Shown in pieces: positions 19,916-29,557 of a DNA stretch of 64,000 nucleotides. The stretch spans positions 1 through 64,000 of the forward strand of contig PWWP01000345.1 of the NCBI GenBank assembly GCA_003562075.1, read 5' to 3'. Within the stretch, counting starts at the first letter, position 1. Each line of letters starts with the position of its first letter. The notes below the pieces were generated by a model. That model saw only the letters and a list, made by a program, of their open reading frames with translations. It had not been told where the DNA came from and made no database searches. The stretch comes from Gemmatimonadota bacterium. Lineage in GTDB: Bacteria; Gemmatimonadota; Gemmatimonadetes; Longimicrobiales; Gaopeijiaceae. Both the position numbers and the translations under genes were made by a program.

Positions 19916-21211
19916 ATGATCGGTTCGCGGCATGGAACAGTTGCAGCATCCGTCACGGTGAAGGGAATCGGGGTCCATACGGGAGAGGAAACCACCGTGA
20001 AGGTCCAGCCAGCCCCGGAAGGAACGGGAATCCTCTTCAAGAGAACGGATCTACCGTCAGCGCCCGAGATCCCGGCTGACCTCGATCATGTGGTGGATAC
20101 CGACCTCGGAACCACCCTGGCAGCAGACGATCAATCCGCTCGTGTCATGACGGTGGAGCACCTCCTGGCTGCCCTGGCCGTGTCCGGGGTCACCAACGCC
20201 GTTGTCGAGATGGACGGCCCCGAACCACCGATCCTGGACGGAAGCTTTCAGCCCTACCTGGAGGCGCTTCGGGCCGTTGGCAGGGAAGAGCAGCAAGGGG
20301 AGATCCCGATCCTCCGGATCCGCCGGCCCCTGACCGTAGAAGCGAGCAACGGGGCCAGCTACGTAGCCACGCCATCGGAGGGGCTTCGCATCTCAGCCAC
20401 CATCGACTTCGATCACCCAGCCATTGGCCGGCAATACGGCAGTTTCGACATGGATGCCGACACCTTCGAAGCGGATCTGGCAACCGCCCGGACCTTCGGG
20501 TTCAAAGAACAGGCAGAGGAACTGAGAAGTCGCGGGCTGGCACGGGGAAGTGCCCTGGAGAACACCATCGTCCTGGACGACGACGGGATCATGAACGAGG
20601 ACCTCAGATTCCCGGACGAATTCCTCCGGCACAAAGTGGGTGACCTGGTGGGCGACCTGGCACTGCTGGGACTCCGGGTCCAGGGCCATGTGGTGGCGGA
20701 TCGACCCAGTCACGAAGGCAACGTCGCTTTGGCAAGAGCCCTCCTGGAGGCCGATCGCCGGTCGCCCGAAGGTGAGGCCATCGTGGATGCCCAGAAGATC
20801 CTCCAGTACCTCCCCCACCGGTATCCCATGCTTCTGGTGGATCGGGTCACCCACTTCGAGTCAGGGAAGCGGATCGTTGGTGTCAAGAATGTGACGGTGA
20901 ACGAGCCCTTCTTCCAGGGCCATTATCCAGGCCATCCCATCATGCCGGGTGTGCTCATCATCGAAGCCATGGCCCAGGTCGGTGGCCTGCTCCTGATGGA
21001 TACCATTGAAAACCCCGACGAGAAGGTGGTCTACTTCCTGTCACTGGATAAGGTGAAGTGGCGACGTCCGGTCACCCCGGGAGACCAGCTCGTCTTCCAG
21101 CTCGAACTCCTTCAGTTCCGCCGTAGTATATGCCGCATGAGAGGTGAGGGATTCGTCGATGGGAAGCTGGTGGCCGAAGCTGAACTCATGGCCAGGGTGA
21201 TGGACCGATGA
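19916..21211 (+). CDS. lpxC/fabZ: Bifunctional LpxC deacetylase / FabZ dehydratase
   Basis: LpxC HTGEETTV, VEHLLAAL, DGSFQPYLEAL, HKVGDLVGDLALLG fused to FabZ LPHRYPMLLVDRV...FFQGHYPGHPIMPGVLIIEAMAQVGGLL. Confidence 0.95.
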   Translation: MIGSRHGTVAASVTVKGIGVHTGEETTVKVQPAPEGTGILFKRTDLPSAPEIPADLDHVVDTDLGTTLAADDQSARVMTVEHLLAALAVSGVTNAVVEMDGPEPPILDGSFQPYLEALRAVGREEQQGEIPILRIRRPLTVEASNGASYVATPSEGLRISATIDFDHPAIGRQYGSFDMDADTFEADLATARTFGFKEQAEELRSRGLARGSALENTIVLDDDGIMNEDLRFPDEFLRHKVGDLVGDLALLGLRVQGHVVADRPSHEGNVALARALLEADRRSPEGEAIVDAQKILQYLPHRYPMLLVDRVTHFESGKRIVGVKNVTVNEPFFQGHYPGHPIMPGVLIIEAMAQVGGLLLMDTIENPDEKVVYFLSLDKVKWRRPVTPGDQLVFQLELLQFRRSICRMRGEGFVDGKLVAEAELMARVMDR

Positions 21212-22023
21212 GCGATCAGGTGGCGGATCGGGAGAAGACGACTGCAGAGGTGGAAATCCACCCCTCGGCCATCGTGGATCCCTCAGCTGAATTGGATCCA
21301 GGCGTGACGGTGGGCCCTTGGGCCCTTATCGGACCCAATGTCCGGATCGGGAAAGGGACCGTGATAGGACCAGGAGCATTGGTCGACCGGAATACGAAGT
21401 TGGGCCGAGAGTGTGAGATCCACAAAGGGGCAGTTCTCGGCACGGACCCACAGGACCTCAAATTCCAGGGTGAGGACACGGTCCTCCAGGTTGGCGACCG
21501 AACCATCATCCGGGAATATGCCACCCTGAACCGGGGCACCTCGGCGTCCGGAAAGACCACCGTAGGGGACGACTGCCTTCTCATGGCCTACACCCATGTG
21601 GCCCATGATTGCGTCCTCGGGAATCATGTCATCCTCTCGAACGCAGTGAACATGGCCGGACACGTGGAGTTGGAGGACTGGGTCATCGTGGGGGGCGTCA
21701 CCCCCATCCACCAGTTCGTCCGCGTGGGCGCCCATGCCTTCGTCGGAGGTGGATCCCGGATCTCCCAGGACGTGCCCCCCTTCTGCAGGGTAGCCGGAAG
21801 CCCACCCAAGCTCTATGGCCTCAACTCGGTAGGACTGGAACGGAGGGGCTTCACCTCCGAGACCCGCGCTCTCCTCAAGAAGACCTACCGGATCCTCTTC
21901 CAGTCAAACTTGAACGTGTCGCAGGGCATCGCCCGAGCCCGGGAAGAGATCGATCCTGTTGCCGAGGTCGATCACTTCCTGACCTTCATCGAGAACTCGG
22001 AACGAGGTATCACCATCGGATGA
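21208..22023 (+). CDS. lpxA: Acyl-[ACP]--UDP-N-acetylglucosamine O-acyltransferase
   Basis: Hexapeptide repeats; YATLNRGTS, DDCLLMAYTHVAHDCVLGNHVILSN. Confidence 0.94.
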   Translation: MSDQVADREKTTAEVEIHPSAIVDPSAELDPGVTVGPWALIGPNVRIGKGTVIGPGALVDRNTKLGRECEIHKGAVLGTDPQDLKFQGEDTVLQVGDRTIIREYATLNRGTSASGKTTVGDDCLLMAYTHVAHDCVLGNHVILSNAVNMAGHVELEDWVIVGGVTPIHQFVRVGAHAFVGGGSRISQDVPPFCRVAGSPPKLYGLNSVGLERRGFTSETRALLKKTYRILFQSNLNVSQGIARAREEIDPVAEVDHFLTFIENSERGITIG

Positions 22024-23069
22024 CGAACCAGAACGGTCTTCCCCGCTTGGGGGTGGCAGGAACGGGAAGCCTGGGCTTTCACCACGCCCGGATCGCCCGA
22101 GACCTTCCAGGGGCCCGCATGCAGGGGTTTTTCGAACCTCGACCTGAACGAGCCCAGGAAGTCAGTGATACGTTGGGGATCGTGGCCTTCGACACCCTGG
22201 AAGGGCTTCTGGACCAGGTCGACGCCCTCATCATCGCCACGCCCACAACCACCCACCTGGATGTGGCAGAAAAGGCGTTGGAACGGGGAATCCATGTCTT
22301 CATCGAAAAACCCATCGCCCCCTCCCTGGACGAGGCCGACCAGATCCTGGATGCAGCCGACCGGGGTGGGGCCATGGTTCAAGTGGGGCACGTGGAGCGA
22401 TTCAACACGGCGGTGGTGGCTGCCCGGCCTTACCTGGACCAACCGCTCTTCATCGAATCCCACCGCCTCGCCCCCTTCACAGAACGCGGGACGGACGTGG
22501 CTGTGGTTCTGGATCTCATGATCCACGATGTGGACCTGGTGGGAAGCCTGGTGGGATCCCGGATCCAGCAGATCGACGCTACCGGGGTCCCGGTCTTGAC
22601 GTCCTCCGTGGACATCGCCAATGCCCGGATCTCCTATGAGAACGGTGCAGTCGCCAATCTCACGGCGAGTCGGGTATCAGCCGAGAAGCTGCGGAAGATC
22701 CGGATCTTCCAACGCTCCGGATACCTGAGTCTGGATCTGGCTGCTGGAACTGGAGAATTCCTCCGTCTGCGGACTGAGCTCCCGGCTCTCCAGGCCATGC
22801 GGGAGAAAGGGGACGTGCCGGGCATGGACGGAGGCGGAGGACCAGCATCTCCCATTGCGCCTGACCTCTGGGCACTGGTGGAGAAGATCCCCCTCCATGC
22901 AGACGACGAAGAACCCCTTCGACGGGAACAGGAAAGCTTTGTAGAAGCCATCGTAGGAAAAGGGGAACCTGTGGTAACGGGTGCCGAGGGCCGCGAAGCC
23001 CTGGGAGTTGCACTGTCCATTGAATCTCGGATCATGAGCCATGTCGCTGATTCGCGTCCGACACCGTAG
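22020..23069 (+). CDS. Gfo/Idh/MocA family oxidoreductase
   Basis: LGVAGTGSLGFHHARIA Rossmann motif; HVFIEKPIAPSLDEA; ATGA overlap with lpxA. Confidence 0.88.
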   Translation: MTNQNGLPRLGVAGTGSLGFHHARIARDLPGARMQGFFEPRPERAQEVSDTLGIVAFDTLEGLLDQVDALIIATPTTTHLDVAEKALERGIHVFIEKPIAPSLDEADQILDAADRGGAMVQVGHVERFNTAVVAARPYLDQPLFIESHRLAPFTERGTDVAVVLDLMIHDVDLVGSLVGSRIQQIDATGVPVLTSSVDIANARISYENGAVANLTASRVSAEKLRKIRIFQRSGYLSLDLAAGTGEFLRLRTELPALQAMREKGDVPGMDGGGGPASPIAPDLWALVEKIPLHADDEEPLRREQESFVEAIVGKGEPVVTGAEGREALGVALSIESRIMSHVADSRPTP

Positions 23070-23175
23070 ACGAAAGGAGGGGGTGGACATCCGGAGGGGG
23101 AGATCCCCGCGGATGCTCATCTTCCTCCTCCTTCTGGTGGCACTGGCCATCTGGTACCTGGGAACTCAGTTCTGA
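23041..23175 (+). CDS. Small single-pass membrane protein (44 aa), hypothetical
   Basis: MSLIRVRHRRRKEGVDIRRGRSPRMLIFLLLLVALAIWYLGTQF, basic N-terminus plus one TM helix; absent from the supplied ORF track; between MocA oxidoreductase and lpxB. Confidence 0.5.
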   Translation: MSLIRVRHRRRKEGVDIRRGRSPRMLIFLLLLVALAIWYLGTQF

Positions 23176-23189
23176 CCTCCGGAGAATCT

Positions 23190-24380
23190 GTGCCCAAGCT
23201 GGACGAAGGGGTTGGACGACCGGCCCGAGCAGGATCCAGGGCCCCGGTGATCCTCCTCCTGGCCGGCGAAGCTTCCGGAGACCTGCATGGAGCGCACCTG
23301 GCCAGAGAGCTGAAGGTCCACTACCCAGAGGCTCGGCTGCTGGGACTGGGGGGTGAGCGAATGGCGGCCGAGGGTGTCGAACTCTTGGCCGGCCTGAAGG
23401 ACCTTGCGGTCATGGGCTTCGTGGAAGTCCTCTCCCGGCTCCCGTTCTTCTGGAGGCTGGAACGAAAGGTCCGGAGACTCCTCACTGAGGAGGGCGTGGA
23501 CCTGGTCATCCCCATCGACTATCCTGGCTTCAACCTGCGGATTACCCAGCGAGCTGACGAGCTCGGGATCCCAGTACTCTACTTCATCGCACCCCAGGTC
23601 TGGGCGTGGAAGGCGAGACGCACGGGGACACTGGCTCAGGCCGCATCCCGGATCGCCGTCATCCTTCCCTTCGAAGAGGAGATCTTCCGGGCAGAAGGTG
23701 GTGACGCCGAGTTCGTTGGCCATCCCCTCCTGGACAGGCCCCTGGACCTTCCCGACCGGAACAGCTTCTGCCGCCAGGCCGGCCTGGACGCAACTCGCCC
23801 CATCCTGGCCATATTTCCCGGCTCCCGGGCCCAGGAACTCCGACGGCACCTGAAACCATTCGTAGCTGCGGGGCGGCGCTTGGCTGCCCAGCGTCCCGGC
23901 CTCCAACTCGTTCTGGCCCGGGCCTCCGGTGTACAGGTGGATCTTCCGGCCGGAGACCCTCCGGTAACCCAGGTCACCGATGGTCAGGCCCTCCTCCGTC
24001 ACTCCCGAGCGGCCCTGGTGAAGTCTGGAACATCCACACTGGAGGCGGCCCTTGAAGGCACCCCGTTCATCGTGGCCTACCGGACCCATCCCCTCAGCTA
24101 TCGGATCGCCCAACGCCTGGTTCAGGTGGACTACGTGGCCCTGGCCAACCTGGTGGTGGGGGAAGGGGTAGTCCCCGAGTTTCTCCAGGACGAGGTGACC
24201 CCCTCGACGCTGGCAGATGCCCTGGCTCCCCTCCTGGACGAATCGGAGGAGCGATCCCACATGCTGGAGGATCTGGATCGGGTCCGCCACGCCCTGGGTG
24301 AGCCGGGAGCCATCGCCCGCGTCGCCGAAATTGCCCGGGAGATCCTGGATGGAGAAGGATTTTCCGGAGCCCATGCCTGA
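23190..24380 (+). CDS. lpxB: Lipid-A-disaccharide synthase
   Basis: LLAGEASGDLHGAHLARELK, FIAPQVWAWKARRTGTL, KSGTSTLEAAL. Confidence 0.95.
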   Translation: MPKLDEGVGRPARAGSRAPVILLLAGEASGDLHGAHLARELKVHYPEARLLGLGGERMAAEGVELLAGLKDLAVMGFVEVLSRLPFFWRLERKVRRLLTEEGVDLVIPIDYPGFNLRITQRADELGIPVLYFIAPQVWAWKARRTGTLAQAASRIAVILPFEEEIFRAEGGDAEFVGHPLLDRPLDLPDRNSFCRQAGLDATRPILAIFPGSRAQELRRHLKPFVAAGRRLAAQRPGLQLVLARASGVQVDLPAGDPPVTQVTDGQALLRHSRAALVKSGTSTLEAALEGTPFIVAYRTHPLSYRIAQRLVQVDYVALANLVVGEGVVPEFLQDEVTPSTLADALAPLLDESEERSHMLEDLDRVRHALGEPGAIARVAEIAREILDGEGFSGAHA

Positions 24381-25065
24381 AGGTCGGTCCATGGGTGAAG
24401 AGCTGAAGTTTCGGGCAGTGGGATTCCTGGGGACCGGCTTTCTACGCATCCTGGGTGCCACCATCCAATACGAATCTGAGGGTGAGGAAGCCTTCCAGGA
24501 CCTTCGTCAGGAAGGACAGCCGGTGATCTTCACCCTCTGGCACGCTCATCTTCTCCCCCTCATCTATCGCCATCGAGACCAGGGAGTGGTGGCGCTGGTC
24601 AGTCAGCACCGCGACGGAGAATACATCGCTCGAGTCATGCAACGCATGGGGTTTGAGGCAGCCCGCGGATCCTCCACCCGAGGGGGGACGAAGGGACTCA
24701 GGGAGCTCCTCCGATGGGCCCGGAAGGGCCGGGACCTGGCGGTGACGCCTGACGGGCCCCGAGGGCCTGCCCGAACCATGAAGATGGGTGCTCTGACGCT
24801 GGCTCGCCTCACCGGATTCCCCCTCATTCCCACCGTGGCAGGGAGTGACCGGGTCTGGCGATTTCAGTCCTGGGACGGTTTCATGGTGCCGAAGCCCTTC
24901 GCCACCTTCCGGATACGCTACGGGACGCCGATGCAGATTCCCCGATCTTCATCGGACGCTGAACTGGAGGACTACCGCCTTCGACTGGAGCGTGAGATGA
25001 ACCGACTCACCGACAGCGTAGAGGGCGTTCCTGCGCCTCCGTCCCACAGAGCCGGATCGTCATGA
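24349..25065 (+). CDS. DUF374-type lysophospholipid acyltransferase family protein
   Basis: FTLWHAHLLPLIYRHRDQGVVALVSQHRDGEYIARVMQRMGFEAARGSSTRGGTKGLREL, DGPRGPAR. Confidence 0.85.
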   Translation: MEKDFPEPMPEGRSMGEELKFRAVGFLGTGFLRILGATIQYESEGEEAFQDLRQEGQPVIFTLWHAHLLPLIYRHRDQGVVALVSQHRDGEYIARVMQRMGFEAARGSSTRGGTKGLRELLRWARKGRDLAVTPDGPRGPARTMKMGALTLARLTGFPLIPTVAGSDRVWRFQSWDGFMVPKPFATFRIRYGTPMQIPRSSSDAELEDYRLRLEREMNRLTDSVEGVPAPPSHRAGSS

Positions 25066-26129
25066 GGAGGCAGCTGGAGGAGCCCATCCGGAGACACTGG
25101 TATGGAAGCAATGGCCTGGGAAATCTCTTCCTGGGCGCGCTCACCGGCCCTGCCTCGGTCCTCTTCGGCCTCGGTGTCCGGACCCGGAATGTCCTCTACG
25201 ACCAGGGCCTCCTGCACTCAGCCGACCCTTCGCTCCCGGTCATCTCTGTAGGGAACCTTGCTGTGGGTGGAACGGGCAAGACACCGGTTGCCCGATGGCT
25301 TATGGACCGGCTCCTCCAGTTGGACCGAACGCCTGCGCTCGTGAGCCGAGGATACGGCCATGATGAGGTACTTCTCCACCGTCGCTGGCACCCTGGATGT
25401 CCAGTGATCGCCGACCCTGACCGCCTACGCGGCGTCGCGAAGGCAGCCCGAGAGGGAGCCGACACCTGCATCCTGGATGACGGCTTCCAGCATCGTCGGA
25501 TGGATCGGGACCTGGATATCCTCCTCTTTTCGCACCGGGACCCGCTCCCAGCCCGTCTCCTGCCCCGTGGACCCTATCGGGAGCCCCTGCGGAGCCTCCG
25601 CCGTTCCCAATTGGTCCTGGTCACATCCCATGGACAGACGGGCCGACGACACGTCCACCAGATGATTCGTCAACTGGGTGCCCTCCCGGGCAGCCCGGCG
25701 GTGGTGGCTTTCCCCTTCCGACCGGGCCCCTGGCAGGAGCTGGATGGGTCCATTGCCCGGAGGCCGGAGGCCGGAGCGGTCGTGGTCAGCTCCGTCGCCC
25801 GGCCGAAGAGCGTGGCAGCGCTGGCGGAGGAAGCAGGGGTTCAGGTGGCGGAGGTCATGGCCTATCCCGACCATCACAACTACTCCGAGGATGACGTGAC
25901 CCGAATCCGGAATCAGGCAGGGTCCCGGCCCATGGTGACCACCGAAAAGGATGCGGTGAAACTCGTGCACTTTCGCGACCATCTCCCGGACGTTCGAGTC
26001 CTCACCCTGGCGCCGGATCCGGATCCGGGGGTGGTGCGGATCATCGACAAGGCCCTGGAGACCGCCTTGGCCAAGGGAGACGCCCGGGTAGCCAACGAGC
26101 CTGCTCAGGGAAGGGAGGAATCCGCATGA
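25062..26129 (+). CDS. lpxK: Tetraacyldisaccharide 4'-kinase
   Basis: VISVGNLAVGGTGKTPVARWL, SRGYG, DDGFQHRRMDRDLDILL. Confidence 0.94.
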   Translation: MRRQLEEPIRRHWYGSNGLGNLFLGALTGPASVLFGLGVRTRNVLYDQGLLHSADPSLPVISVGNLAVGGTGKTPVARWLMDRLLQLDRTPALVSRGYGHDEVLLHRRWHPGCPVIADPDRLRGVAKAAREGADTCILDDGFQHRRMDRDLDILLFSHRDPLPARLLPRGPYREPLRSLRRSQLVLVTSHGQTGRRHVHQMIRQLGALPGSPAVVAFPFRPGPWQELDGSIARRPEAGAVVVSSVARPKSVAALAEEAGVQVAEVMAYPDHHNYSEDDVTRIRNQAGSRPMVTTEKDAVKLVHFRDHLPDVRVLTLAPDPDPGVVRIIDKALETALAKGDARVANEPAQGREESA

Positions 26130-26602
26130 AGATCGTGGTGCTGGCAGTGGGAGGGATACGCGGCCCCCTGGCTCAGGTGGTGAGGGAATACCAAGTGCGG
26201 GCAGAACGATACTGGAAGGTGGAGGTAGAGGAGGTGGACGCCGGCGCACCAGGACGCAAATCGCCCCCGCGACGCATCCGGGAGGTGGAGGGGGAACGGC
26301 TCCGTTCCCGGATCGGGAAGGACGACGATGCCTGGATTATCACCCGGGAAGGGACATCCCTTGATTCCGTGGGATGGGCCCGGGCTCTGGGAGATCAGGC
26401 ACTCCATGGCGGCCGGGACCTCTACCTGGTGGTGGGGGGAGCCTTCGGCATCGCCTCGAGGCTCAAGCGGGAGGCCCGACGAAGGGTGTCCCTCGCTCCA
26501 GTCACCCTGCCCCATGAGATCGCCCGACTGGTCCTCATGGAACAGCTCTATCGGGCCGGGACTATCCTCCGAAACGAACCGTATCATAAGGGAGCGAGTT
26601 GA
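26126..26602 (+). CDS. rlmH: 23S rRNA (pseudouridine1915-N3)-methyltransferase RlmH
   Basis: YLVVGGAFGIASRLKREARRRVSLAPVTLPHEIARLVLMEQLYRAGTI. Confidence 0.93.
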   Translation: MKIVVLAVGGIRGPLAQVVREYQVRAERYWKVEVEEVDAGAPGRKSPPRRIREVEGERLRSRIGKDDDAWIITREGTSLDSVGWARALGDQALHGGRDLYLVVGGAFGIASRLKREARRRVSLAPVTLPHEIARLVLMEQLYRAGTILRNEPYHKGAS

Positions 26603-27369
26603 TGGACCGCATGGAGCCGGAAGGGAGCACTGACCCACCTTGGTATCGGAACTGGTTCGGTGAAGAGTATCTCCGCCTCTATCCCCATCGGGACAGGGAA
26701 GAAGCTCAAGAAGCGGTGGAACTCCTCCTGGAGTGGGCCGAAGGCGTTCTGGATGGACCGGTCCTGGACCTGGCCTGCGGAGCCGGGCGGCATCTGGATG
26801 CGCTGGCCCAGGCGGGCGTGAACTGTATTGGGCTTGACCTGTCCCTTCCTTTGCTGCAACGAGCCTGCAGGGCCGGCCCTGAGAAGCGGTTGGTCCGGGG
26901 GGACATGCGTCACCTCCCCTTCTCCGACTCCAGCTTCGCCGGCGTCACTTCCTTCTTCACCTCCTTTGGCTACTTCGAATCCGCAGCAGACGACGAGCAG
27001 GTCCTGACGGAGATCCGCAGGGTCCTCCGATCCGACGGAGTCTTTCTTCTGGATTTTCTGAACGCAGACGCGGTGATTCAGCACCTGACCCCTCGGGACG
27101 AAAGATGGGTCGGAACTGACCGTGTGATTCAGGAGCGCCGTCTTCTGCCAGGCAACGAGGTGGTTGAGAAGACGATCCGGATCGAGTCAGCCAAAGAAGG
27201 GAAGGTCGTCCGGGAATTCAAGGAGAGAGTCCGCCTATACCGACCCAGGGAACTGGAACGACTCCTGGGAGAATCGAGCCTCAACCCCGTGAGTCAGGCC
27301 GGCGACTACCAGGGAAACCCGTATTCCGCCGAGTCCCCTCGAGTCATCTTCCTGGCCACCGCATCCTGA
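26599..27369 (+). CDS. Class I SAM-dependent methyltransferase
   Basis: VLDLACGAGRHLDALAQAGVNCIGLDLS motif I; immediately upstream of bshC. Confidence 0.88.
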   Translation: MMDRMEPEGSTDPPWYRNWFGEEYLRLYPHRDREEAQEAVELLLEWAEGVLDGPVLDLACGAGRHLDALAQAGVNCIGLDLSLPLLQRACRAGPEKRLVRGDMRHLPFSDSSFAGVTSFFTSFGYFESAADDEQVLTEIRRVLRSDGVFLLDFLNADAVIQHLTPRDERWVGTDRVIQERRLLPGNEVVEKTIRIESAKEGKVVREFKERVRLYRPRELERLLGESSLNPVSQAGDYQGNPYSAESPRVIFLATAS

Positions 27370-27420
27370 CCGGGTTCAGATCACCCTCTCCGTCCCTCAG
27401 TGGGAGTCCTCAAGGTCAAA

Positions 27421-29127
27421 ATGAATATCCGAACGCGCACGATGACGGAGCCCCCCCTGATCCAGGACTGGTTGGAACGCCAATCGGCCGCTGCCGGATT
27501 CTTTCCGGCCCATCCCCAAGACGGAGAGGCATATCGGGAGCTGTCCCGGGACGTGGACCGGCGCTTCACCCGTGAGCAGCGCGGAGAACTTGCGCAGCTC
27601 CTGGAAGGGGGCGGTCCGCACGCCCGGAGTCGCGTGGATCGCTTCATCCGAGAGGATGGCTTCGTCGTCACAACCGGACAACAGCCCGTCCTCTTCGGCG
27701 GGCCCCTCTTTGTCCTGTACAAGGCGCTCACCGCAGTGGCGCTGGCCCACCGGCTGGAGGCCCTCCTGGATCGTCCGGTCCTACCGGTGTTCTGGGTGGC
27801 CTCCGAGGACCACGACTGGGAGGAAGCTCGCCAGGTGAGCCTCCTGGACCAACAGAACCAGCTTCGCAGCCCGGCTCTGGAAGAGCGGGAGGGCCCGGCA
27901 GCGGCCCTCCACCGGATCGGCCTGGAAACCCCTCTGGCGGAAGGGGCTGAGGAGAATCGTGTTCCTCCAGGCAATGGACTCGAGAAAGCGTTGAAACTCC
28001 TTCTGGACTCCCTCCCTGACTCGGACTTCGCCGGGGAATGGACGGGGATGATCTCCGATGCATGGCAGCCCGGAACCACCCTTCCCGCCGCCTTCACCCA
28101 GGCGTTGGCTCGACTACTGGGTGATGATGGCCTCTTCTTCATCCAATCTCACGCCTCCCTCCTCCGAACCCTGAGTCGCCCCATTCTGGCCCGGGAGCTT
28201 CAGGACAGCCAGGAGCTCGGGGCTGCTCTGGTAGAACGGGCGCAAGCGCTGGAATCAGCCGGATTCACTCCTCAGGTCCCCATTCTGGAGGGTGCCACCA
28301 ATGTCTTCCTGGACGCTCCCGAGTCCCGGGAGCGGATCCTGGTCGATCCCGACGGCGGGTTCCGCCTCCGAAGCTCGAACCGGAATCTGTCAGCGTCAGA
28401 GATCAACGGGGCACTCCAGGGCGAAGATGGGAAATGGATATCGCCCAACGTCCTCCTCCGTCCCGTGGTGGAGGCCCACATTCTTCCCACGCTGGCCTAT
28501 GTGGCCGGCCCAGGCGAGGCCTCCTACCTGGCACAGACCGCGCCCCTGTTCGAGGCGCACGAAGTCCACCGCCCCCTGGTCTACCCTCGTTTTTCGGGGG
28601 ACGTGCTGGAGGGCAAGGTCCAGAAGGTCCTCGAGAAGTTCGATCTGGACCTTGAGGCTCTGGCCACGCCCCACCACGAGCTGGCGAGCCGGATCGCCCG
28701 GGATGAAGTGCCTCCGTCCATCCGAAAGGAAGTGGGGAGCTTCAGGGGAATGTTGGCTCGGCACACCGCCCAGCTCCAGGATGCGGTGAGTGACCTTGAT
28801 CCCACCCTGGGCCCTCCGGTCTTGCAGCTCAAGAGCCAGGGTTTCGCCCAGCTGGATGAAGTGGAGAAGAAGGTCACGCAGGCGCTGAAACGCGAAAATC
28901 AGATTGCCCTGGCCCAGCTCTCCAAGGCGCAGGATCATCTCTTTCCCGGGGGCCTCCCCCAGGAGCGGGGGATGAGCTTCTGGTACTATCTGTTCCGGTA
29001 CGGACCAACCTTCCTGGAAGAAATCCGAAGAGAGGTAGCGTCGAGGCCAAACCGGATCGGTGCGGCCGCCCGTGGGGCCATTACAGCCAAGTCGGATCCG
29101 GGACTCAGCCAGTCTCCCGGGAGGTGA
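27421..29127 (+). CDS. bshC: Bacillithiol biosynthesis cysteine-adding enzyme BshC
   Basis: TTGQQPVLFGGPLFVLYKALTAVALA, PVFWVASEDHDWEEA; start 27421 or GTG 27400. Confidence 0.93.
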   Translation: MNIRTRTMTEPPLIQDWLERQSAAAGFFPAHPQDGEAYRELSRDVDRRFTREQRGELAQLLEGGGPHARSRVDRFIREDGFVVTTGQQPVLFGGPLFVLYKALTAVALAHRLEALLDRPVLPVFWVASEDHDWEEARQVSLLDQQNQLRSPALEEREGPAAALHRIGLETPLAEGAEENRVPPGNGLEKALKLLLDSLPDSDFAGEWTGMISDAWQPGTTLPAAFTQALARLLGDDGLFFIQSHASLLRTLSRPILARELQDSQELGAALVERAQALESAGFTPQVPILEGATNVFLDAPESRERILVDPDGGFRLRSSNRNLSASEINGALQGEDGKWISPNVLLRPVVEAHILPTLAYVAGPGEASYLAQTAPLFEAHEVHRPLVYPRFSGDVLEGKVQKVLEKFDLDLEALATPHHELASRIARDEVPPSIRKEVGSFRGMLARHTAQLQDAVSDLDPTLGPPVLQLKSQGFAQLDEVEKKVTQALKRENQIALAQLSKAQDHLFPGGLPQERGMSFWYYLFRYGPTFLEEIRREVASRPNRIGAAARGAITAKSDPGLSQSPGR

Positions 29128-29269
29128 TCCCGATCTAGAACGCCAGGAACGGCCGTGAAGGACGACAGTGCCTGAGCCGTAATCGTAGTGCAGGAGTGTC
29201 GCCTTAGCTCTCCCCTGGTTGTACTCCGTCCCATTGCTCCAGGATTCCCCCTCCGGATAGCTTCTCTGT

Positions 29270-29557
29270 ATGGTCTGGATCGTCATCATCATCGTCCTCG
29301 TCTTGATCCCCGAGATCCTCTCTACGGTCCTGGACTCGCGTCTAGGCCAAGCCCTGGCAGTTCGTTTGGAGTCGGGGGTGCCCCAGGGGATGGATGAGGC
29401 GACGGCCCAGCGGATTCAATATCTGGAAGGCGAGGTGGATCGTCTTTCGGAGGAGGTCCATCGGCTGAACGAGGAGAGCGAATTCATGCACGAACTCCTG
29501 GCCAACCGGAAACCCTCCCCCCCTCCCAGGATCCCACCTGGTGAATCCCAGTCCTGA
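29270..29557 (+). CDS. Small membrane-anchored coiled-coil protein, hypothetical
   Basis: N-terminal TM (MVWIVIIIVLVLIPEIL) then coiled coil RIQYLEGEVDRLSEEVHRLNEESEFM. Confidence 0.6.
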   Translation: MVWIVIIIVLVLIPEILSTVLDSRLGQALAVRLESGVPQGMDEATAQRIQYLEGEVDRLSEEVHRLNEESEFMHELLANRKPSPPPRIPPGESQS

